Positions 5,593-8,699 of a DNA stretch of 8,699 nt are shown here, in pieces. Position 1 is the first letter of the stretch; the number at the start of each line of letters is the position of its first letter. The notes beneath the pieces were generated by a model that worked only from the letters and a program-made list of their open reading frames with translations, was not told the origin of the DNA and searched no databases. The position numbers and the translations under genes are program-made. Location: contig JAQTLI010000090.1 of the NCBI GenBank assembly GCA_028714995.1, forward strand, positions 1-8,699, written 5' to 3'. The DNA comes from Methylobacter sp. (GTDB lineage Bacteria > Pseudomonadota > Gammaproteobacteria > Methylococcales > Methylomonadaceae).

Positions 5593-6516
5593 TTAGTTCG
5601 CATGTAGAGCGAATTCCATTTCTCTGGCTTTGTCAAATGCATATCTGAAATCAATATACAAAGGCTGGTCAGTTTCCAGCATTGATTGTAATAAGGTTTG
5701 CTGCAATTGATATTTAATATTACCAACAGCTAAAGCACCGATACCCACTGCTCCTTGAGCATTGATTGCATGAAGGAGCGGTATGCCAAAATCTTTATTT
5801 TTGATGCCTTCTATGCCTGGAGGCGCAACCGCGTTAATATCCCCCGCTACTTTAAGTCGCGTTGCTTCTTTCAGTACATCAGCGCTTAAAACCTGAATAC
5901 CCGCTTTGGCTGTGCAAAAGATAATATCAGCATTGGCGACCAGTCGGGCTTTATCTGCTTCAGAACCGGCCAATGTTCCTTTGAGAGTGGAGCCAAAACG
6001 ACGATTGTATTCTTTAGAAATATCTAAGGCTGTATCAATCGATAAATGATCGGTTAATGTTGTTTCGGCGCCCGCTAATGAAGTAATAATGCCTGTAGCA
6101 ATACCTACGGGGCCTGTTCCGCCAAAAACTATGGCATTACAATCTTTTAGTTCTTTGCCGTGTTTTTCTTTCAACGCTTTCTCAACACAGGCGACTAGTG
6201 CTGCCGCTGTGGTGAATGCTCCGCTGGGATCGGCAAGAACTGAAACTTCAAAAGAAGGAACCATGGCTTGTTTGCTTGCGTTCAACATATCCATAGCCAA
6301 ACCTAAGTCACGGCCGCCTATAAAGATACCAGTGCGTTTAACGCCGGAAGGGCTACGTGAGAAAATGGCATCTTGAGTCAATCCACGTATATTGTCCAGC
6401 TTGACATTGCTATAAGGCATAAGCACGTCAAATCCAGCATCCAGCGCCATGTTGATGTCAAATGGACTGTTATTCGGCATGGGATCAAGCATGTGAAGAA
6501 TGCTGCGTTTTGCCAT
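5593..6516 (-). CDS. mtdB: Methylene-tetrahydromethanopterin dehydrogenase, MtdB family (second gene of pair)
   Basis: 307 residues, close to the usual MtdB length. MtdB oxidises methylene-tetrahydromethanopterin to methenyl-H4MPT with NAD(P)+ in the formaldehyde oxidation pathway of methylotrophs. Visible: N-terminal ILHML and SPFDINMALDAG (17-28), QDAIFSRS (48-55), KRTGIFIGGRD (60-70), the ADPSGAFTTAA block (95-105) that forms the pterin site, the Rossmann glycine loop FGGTGPVG (131-138), NAVAPPGIEG (228-237) and GAVGIGALAVGNIKYQ (255-270). After the second strand of the nucleotide fold it has TLTDHLS (153-159) with an aspartate and no arginine, which I read as favouring NAD+. This loop is closer to what I remember of Methylobacterium MtdB than that of the neighbouring copy. 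It lies 56 bases behind its paralogue and has its own ribosome site (AAAGGA, six bases before the ATG). Confidence 0.9.
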   Translation of the reverse strand: MAKRSILHMLDPMPNNSPFDINMALDAGFDVLMPYSNVKLDNIRGLTQDAIFSRSPSGVKRTGIFIGGRDLGLAMDMLNASKQAMVPSFEVSVLADPSGAFTTAAALVACVEKALKEKHGKELKDCNAIVFGGTGPVGIATGIITSLAGAETTLTDHLSIDTALDISKEYNRRFGSTLKGTLAGSEADKARLVANADIIFCTAKAGIQVLSADVLKEATRLKVAGDINAVAPPGIEGIKNKDFGIPLLHAINAQGAVGIGALAVGNIKYQLQQTLLQSMLETDQPLYIDFRYAFDKAREMEFALHAN

Positions 6517-6572
6517 TAGAGTTCCTTTTTAATTAGTACGGGTTCAATTGTAGGTGCAATTAAATTTTAGAT

Positions 6573-7481
6573 TTAGGCGTTTGATTGGATATAGTCCCTT
6601 GCAACTTCAAAAGCATGTTCGAAATGAAGATAAACAGGTTTTTCGCTATTGATCATTTTTTTCAACAAGCGATTTTGTGCCTGATATTTAATATTACCAA
6701 TTGCCAGGGCGCCTATGCCGACAGCACCGCTGATTGAGCCCTCAATTGGCGTGCCATTATGAAAGGCGTCAACACCGGCGATGCCTGCTGGAGGCACGGC
6801 ATTTACATCGGCAGCAACTTTTAATTGTGGGGCGGATGCAATAAGTGCTGCGCTCAATAACTCAATGCCCGCAGCGCCAGTTGCAAAGACAACATCAGCT
6901 GTTTTTATGTATTCCGCTTTATCAGCGTCTGCGCCGGCTGTAATGGTAATTTTACCGTCACCAAATTCGTTGCTGCACATGTCGGCAACCTGTTGAGCTT
7001 TTTCTAATTGACGGCCGATAATTCGTACGTGGGCTCCAGCTTGAGCGGCAATAACAGCGGCAGCCTGACCGACAGGGCCTGTGCCACCCAGGGCCAGAAT
7101 GTTTTTACCTTCCAGCGTGGTGTTGAATTTTGTCTTCAATTCACGTTCAACCGCTGCAACCATGCCGGCTGCGGTAGTGAAAGCGCCGCTTGGATCGGCG
7201 AAAACCGAAACTTCAAAAGGAGAGAACATGGAGTGTTTTGCCGTTTTCAGCATGTCCATTGCCTGTTTGGTATCCCGTCCGCCGATAAATATGCCGGTAC
7301 GCTTTAAGTTTTTTGCACTACGGGAAAAGATGGCATCCTGTACCAAGCCCTGTACTTCACTAGGATCGACATTGATATAAGGTACTGCAGAAACCCAGCC
7401 TGCATCCATCGCCATATTGACGTCAAATGGACTTAGATTTTTAGCAGTGGTTAGCATGTGTAAGATGAATGGTTTTTCCAT
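6573..7481 (-). CDS. Methylene-tetrahydromethanopterin dehydrogenase, MtdB family paralogue (first gene of pair)
   Basis: 302 residues with the same architecture as the gene behind it: ILHML, SPFDVNMAMDAG (17-28), QDAIFSRS, KRTGIFIGGRD (60-70), ADPSGAFTTAA (95-105), glycine loop LGGTGPVG (131-138), NAVPPAGIAG, and GAVGIGALAIGNIKYQ (252-267). The first 160 residues align without a gap to the paralogue, with 87 identities by hand count. It differs sharply after the second Rossmann strand, where it has IIGRQLEKAQ (154-163). A GR...K pattern there resembles the NADP-specific MtdA enzyme as I remember it, so I infer NADP+ preference. Overall it is MtdB-like, not MtdA, from its N-terminus and pterin-site block. 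A good ribosome site (AGAGGA) precedes the ATG at 7481. It is the promoter-proximal gene of the pair. No symbol is given because assignment between mtdB copies is ambiguous. Confidence 0.88.
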   Translation of the reverse strand: MEKPFILHMLTTAKNLSPFDVNMAMDAGWVSAVPYINVDPSEVQGLVQDAIFSRSAKNLKRTGIFIGGRDTKQAMDMLKTAKHSMFSPFEVSVFADPSGAFTTAAGMVAAVERELKTKFNTTLEGKNILALGGTGPVGQAAAVIAAQAGAHVRIIGRQLEKAQQVADMCSNEFGDGKITITAGADADKAEYIKTADVVFATGAAGIELLSAALIASAPQLKVAADVNAVPPAGIAGVDAFHNGTPIEGSISGAVGIGALAIGNIKYQAQNRLLKKMINSEKPVYLHFEHAFEVARDYIQSNA

Positions 7482-7492
7482 GATGTCCTCTT

Positions 7493-7510
7493 TTAATATT
7501 TATATATTAA
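7493..7510. repeat. Short inverted repeat at the mtdB-pair transcription start region
   Basis: TTAATAT (7493-7499) and ATATTAA (7504-7510) are exact inverted copies around a 4-base centre. They lie between the proposed -10 of the mtdB-pair promoter and the ribosome site. It could be an operator or a weak leader hairpin. The AT-only composition makes chance plausible. Confidence 0.3.
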
Positions 7511-7539
7511 GTATAAAAGAAATAAGGGCGTAATAACAG
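7510..7539 (-). promoter_or_regulatory. Putative sigma-70 promoter of the mtdB pair
   Basis: Read on the minus strand: CTGTTA (-35, bases 7534-7539, 3/6), an 18-base spacer, then TATACT (-10, bases 7510-7515, 5/6). RNA would start near 7503, about 20 bases before the ATG at 7481. The good -10 and the distance support it; the -35 is poor, which could mean an activator is needed. Confidence 0.35.
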
Positions 7540-7557
7540 TGTCCTTAAGAGATGTGT

Positions 7558-7586
7558 TTTAAAAAAACAATGAATCTGTGTATTAT
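7558..7586 (+). promoter_or_regulatory. Putative sigma-70 promoter of the cyclo-ligase gene
   Basis: TTTAAA (-35, 7558-7563, 4/6) and TATTAT (-10, 7581-7586, 5/6) with a 17-base spacer, facing right, 48 bases before the ATG at 7635. It is back-to-back with the mtdB-pair promoter in the same 153-base divergent region, so one bound regulator could affect both. Eye prediction only. Confidence 0.35.
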
Positions 7587-7634
7587 TCGAAAAGGTACAC
7601 TTAATCCATTGGACTGCATTATTACACGGTACGC

Positions 7635-8243
7635 ATGAATTATTTAAAAGACCAGCAACGCCGCACAGCTTATGATACGCGCAATGCGCAAATCGATAAG
7701 GATGCTGTTAGTCGGATTATTTGTGATCGATTTATAGCGCATCCCGCATACCAGCAGGCTGAAACCGTTATGTGGTATATCCACTGCAGGTCAGAGGTAA
7801 GGACTGTGCCTGCGTTATTGCATGAACTGGCAACTGGTAAACGCATAGTTGTTCCATACTGCACTAAAGATGAGCAAGGGCAAAATAAATTGGGCTTGTG
7901 GCGGCTGGAAGATTTTGCCGAATTGGTGCAAGGAATGTGGGGAATTTTAGAGCCACCAAGGCAAAGGTGGGGCGAAGCTGGAAAAGAGATTGCTCCTGAA
8001 CAATTGGATTTGATTATGGTGCCAGGCGTGGGTTTTGATCGCGATGGCGGCCGGCTGGGTAATGGCGCGGGTTATTATGATCGTTTATTGATGGGTGTTC
8101 GAGCAGATGCCGTATTGAGTGGGGTTTGTTATGAATCCCAGCTTTTTGAACAAATCGCTATGGAACCCCATGATGTGGCTATGGATACTGTAATGACAGA
8201 AAAGACGATTTACAATGGTAAAGGGCGGAAATTTTCCAGTTGA
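7635..8243 (+). CDS. 5-formyltetrahydrofolate cyclo-ligase (methenyl-THF synthetase)
   Basis: 202 residues, normal for the 5-FTHF_cyc-lig family (YgfA/Fau, MTHFS). It converts 5-formyl-tetrahydrofolate to 5,10-methenyl-tetrahydrofolate with ATP, clearing an inhibitory folate by-product in the cytoplasm. Family marks: WYIHCRSEVRT (about 47-57), the IVVPYC strand (71-76), LGLWRL and WGILEPP (86-108), and the nucleotide/substrate signature VPGVGFDRDGGRLGNGAGYYDR (129-150), followed by PHDVAMDTVMTE near the end. The start at 7635 has a weak ribosome site (ACGG). It is still preferred because the region before it is promoter-like and the N-terminus has normal length. It diverges from the MtdB pair, a link between H4folate and H4MPT one-carbon pools. 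Its stop overlaps the next gene's ATG (TGATG, 8241-8245). The 6S RNA gene that often precedes ygfA does not fit in the 153-base gap. Confidence 0.92.
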   Translation: MNYLKDQQRRTAYDTRNAQIDKDAVSRIICDRFIAHPAYQQAETVMWYIHCRSEVRTVPALLHELATGKRIVVPYCTKDEQGQNKLGLWRLEDFAELVQGMWGILEPPRQRWGEAGKEIAPEQLDLIMVPGVGFDRDGGRLGNGAGYYDRLLMGVRADAVLSGVCYESQLFEQIAMEPHDVAMDTVMTEKTIYNGKGRKFSS

Positions 8244-8699
8244 TGAATTATCAAACGTTAAAAAATGATGTTTCTTCTTCGCCTGCTTTTGTTTTGGATG
8301 AAGCGGCGATTATTAAAGCCCTGAAAGATTTAGACGCACTACGCCATCAATGTGGCTGCAAGGTTTTATATTCAATCAAGTCATTGCCCTTTTCCCCCGT
8401 CATGGAAATGGCAAAGCCTTGGGTTGATGGTTTTTCGGTCAGCTCCCTGTTTGAAGCGCGGTTGGCTGATGAGGTTTTGGCAGGGCAAGGCAGCATTCAT
8501 TTGACAACGCCGGGAATAAGGCCGGATGAATTGGATGAGTTGAGCTTGCTGTGTTCGCATATCAGTTTTAATTCTTTATCCCAGCATCAGCGGTTTTATG
8601 AGGCTGCAAAAGCCCAGGCCTCAATCGGTTTGCGGCTTAATCCAAAGTTGTCTTTTCTTCATGATGATCGATTTGATCCCTGTCGGCAGTATTCAAAGC
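8243..8699 (+). CDS. nspC: Carboxynorspermidine decarboxylase NspC, 3' end outside window
   Basis: Open from the ATG at 8243 to the window end, 152 codons visible out of an expected 360-400. It looks like a PLP-dependent fold-III decarboxylase (alanine racemase-like barrel): SPAFVLDE at residues 13-20; YSIKSLP with the presumed PLP lysine K46; DGFSVSSLFEARLA (the SS.FE segment typical of NspC); TTPGIRPDEL; ISFNSLSQ; GLRLNPKLS; and, at the very end, FDPCRQYSK matching the family's DPC...S region. NspC decarboxylates carboxynorspermidine or carboxyspermidine to norspermidine or spermidine, the alternative polyamine route. Diaminopimelate decarboxylase and ornithine/arginine decarboxylases share the fold, but the segments named fit NspC better. 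The four-base-type overlap with the cyclo-ligase stop indicates translational coupling. The dehydrogenase partner of the pathway is not visible. Confidence 0.88.
   Translation, partial: MNYQTLKNDVSSSPAFVLDEAAIIKALKDLDALRHQCGCKVLYSIKSLPFSPVMEMAKPWVDGFSVSSLFEARLADEVLAGQGSIHLTTPGIRPDELDELSLLCSHISFNSLSQHQRFYEAAKAQASIGLRLNPKLSFLHDDRFDPCRQYSK

Noticed and set aside
7008..7380. Plus-strand frames of about 99 codons opposite the mtdB paralogue
   Set aside because: They are shadows on the opposite strand of a strongly conserved dehydrogenase gene.
7482..7634. 6S RNA (ssrS), which often sits upstream of the cyclo-ligase gene ygfA
   Set aside because: The gap is 153 bases, shorter than a typical 6S RNA of about 180, and it holds two divergent promoters; no long closed hairpin with a central bubble is seen.
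1..8699. Mobile element, phage, CRISPR or defence system
   Set aside because: No transposase, integrase, terminal repeats, spaced repeat array or defence domain was found; all secure genes are ordinary chromosomal families.

Overview
The window reads as a chromosomal segment of a gammaproteobacterial methylotroph, most likely a type I methanotroph (Methylococcales-like). The reasons are two adjacent genes of the MtdB family of methylene-tetrahydromethanopterin dehydrogenases, a C1-oxidation enzyme restricted in bacteria mainly to methylotrophs, together with typical gammaproteobacterial housekeeping genes (ybeZ-ybeY-ybeX, a GacA/UvrY-type regulator, a CspA-type protein). This placement is an inference from gene content; no rRNA or other marker is present.

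Layout. Bases 1-3040 hold a tightly packed plus-strand operon: a PhoH-like ATPase (5' end outside the window), the rRNA maturation nuclease YbeY, the CBS-domain protein YbeX/CorC, and galE. The first three overlap by ATGA junctions and galE follows after a 12-base gap. Bases 3041-4277 hold two minus-strand genes, a cold-shock protein and a flavin reductase, with hairpins at the operon ends. Bases 4278-4889 are an AT-rich 612-base gap without a credible gene, but with plausible promoters for the flavin reductase (leftward) and the response regulator (rightward). Bases 4890-5534 encode the GacA/UvrY-type response regulator, which ends at a perfect 12-bp hairpin shared with the convergent mtdB pair. 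Bases 5593-7481 (minus) are the two tandem MtdB paralogues, transcribed right to left. A 153-base divergent promoter region separates them from a plus-strand pair: 5-formyltetrahydrofolate cyclo-ligase, and the start of carboxynorspermidine decarboxylase (nspC), which runs off the window end.

How the genes fit together. The right half has a one-carbon theme: the MtdB paralogues oxidise methylene-H4MPT on the formaldehyde oxidation route, and the divergent cyclo-ligase returns 5-formyl-H4folate to the active folate pool. The left operon combines ribosome/RNA quality control and stress functions (PhoH-like, YbeY, YbeX) with a sugar-nucleotide epimerase. I found no insertion sequence, phage gene, CRISPR array, tRNA or rRNA. 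I did not find a convincing undescribed system. The most interesting observation is that the two MtdB paralogues, 54% identical over their first 160 aligned residues, share no residue in the ten-residue block where coenzyme specificity is expected to be set.
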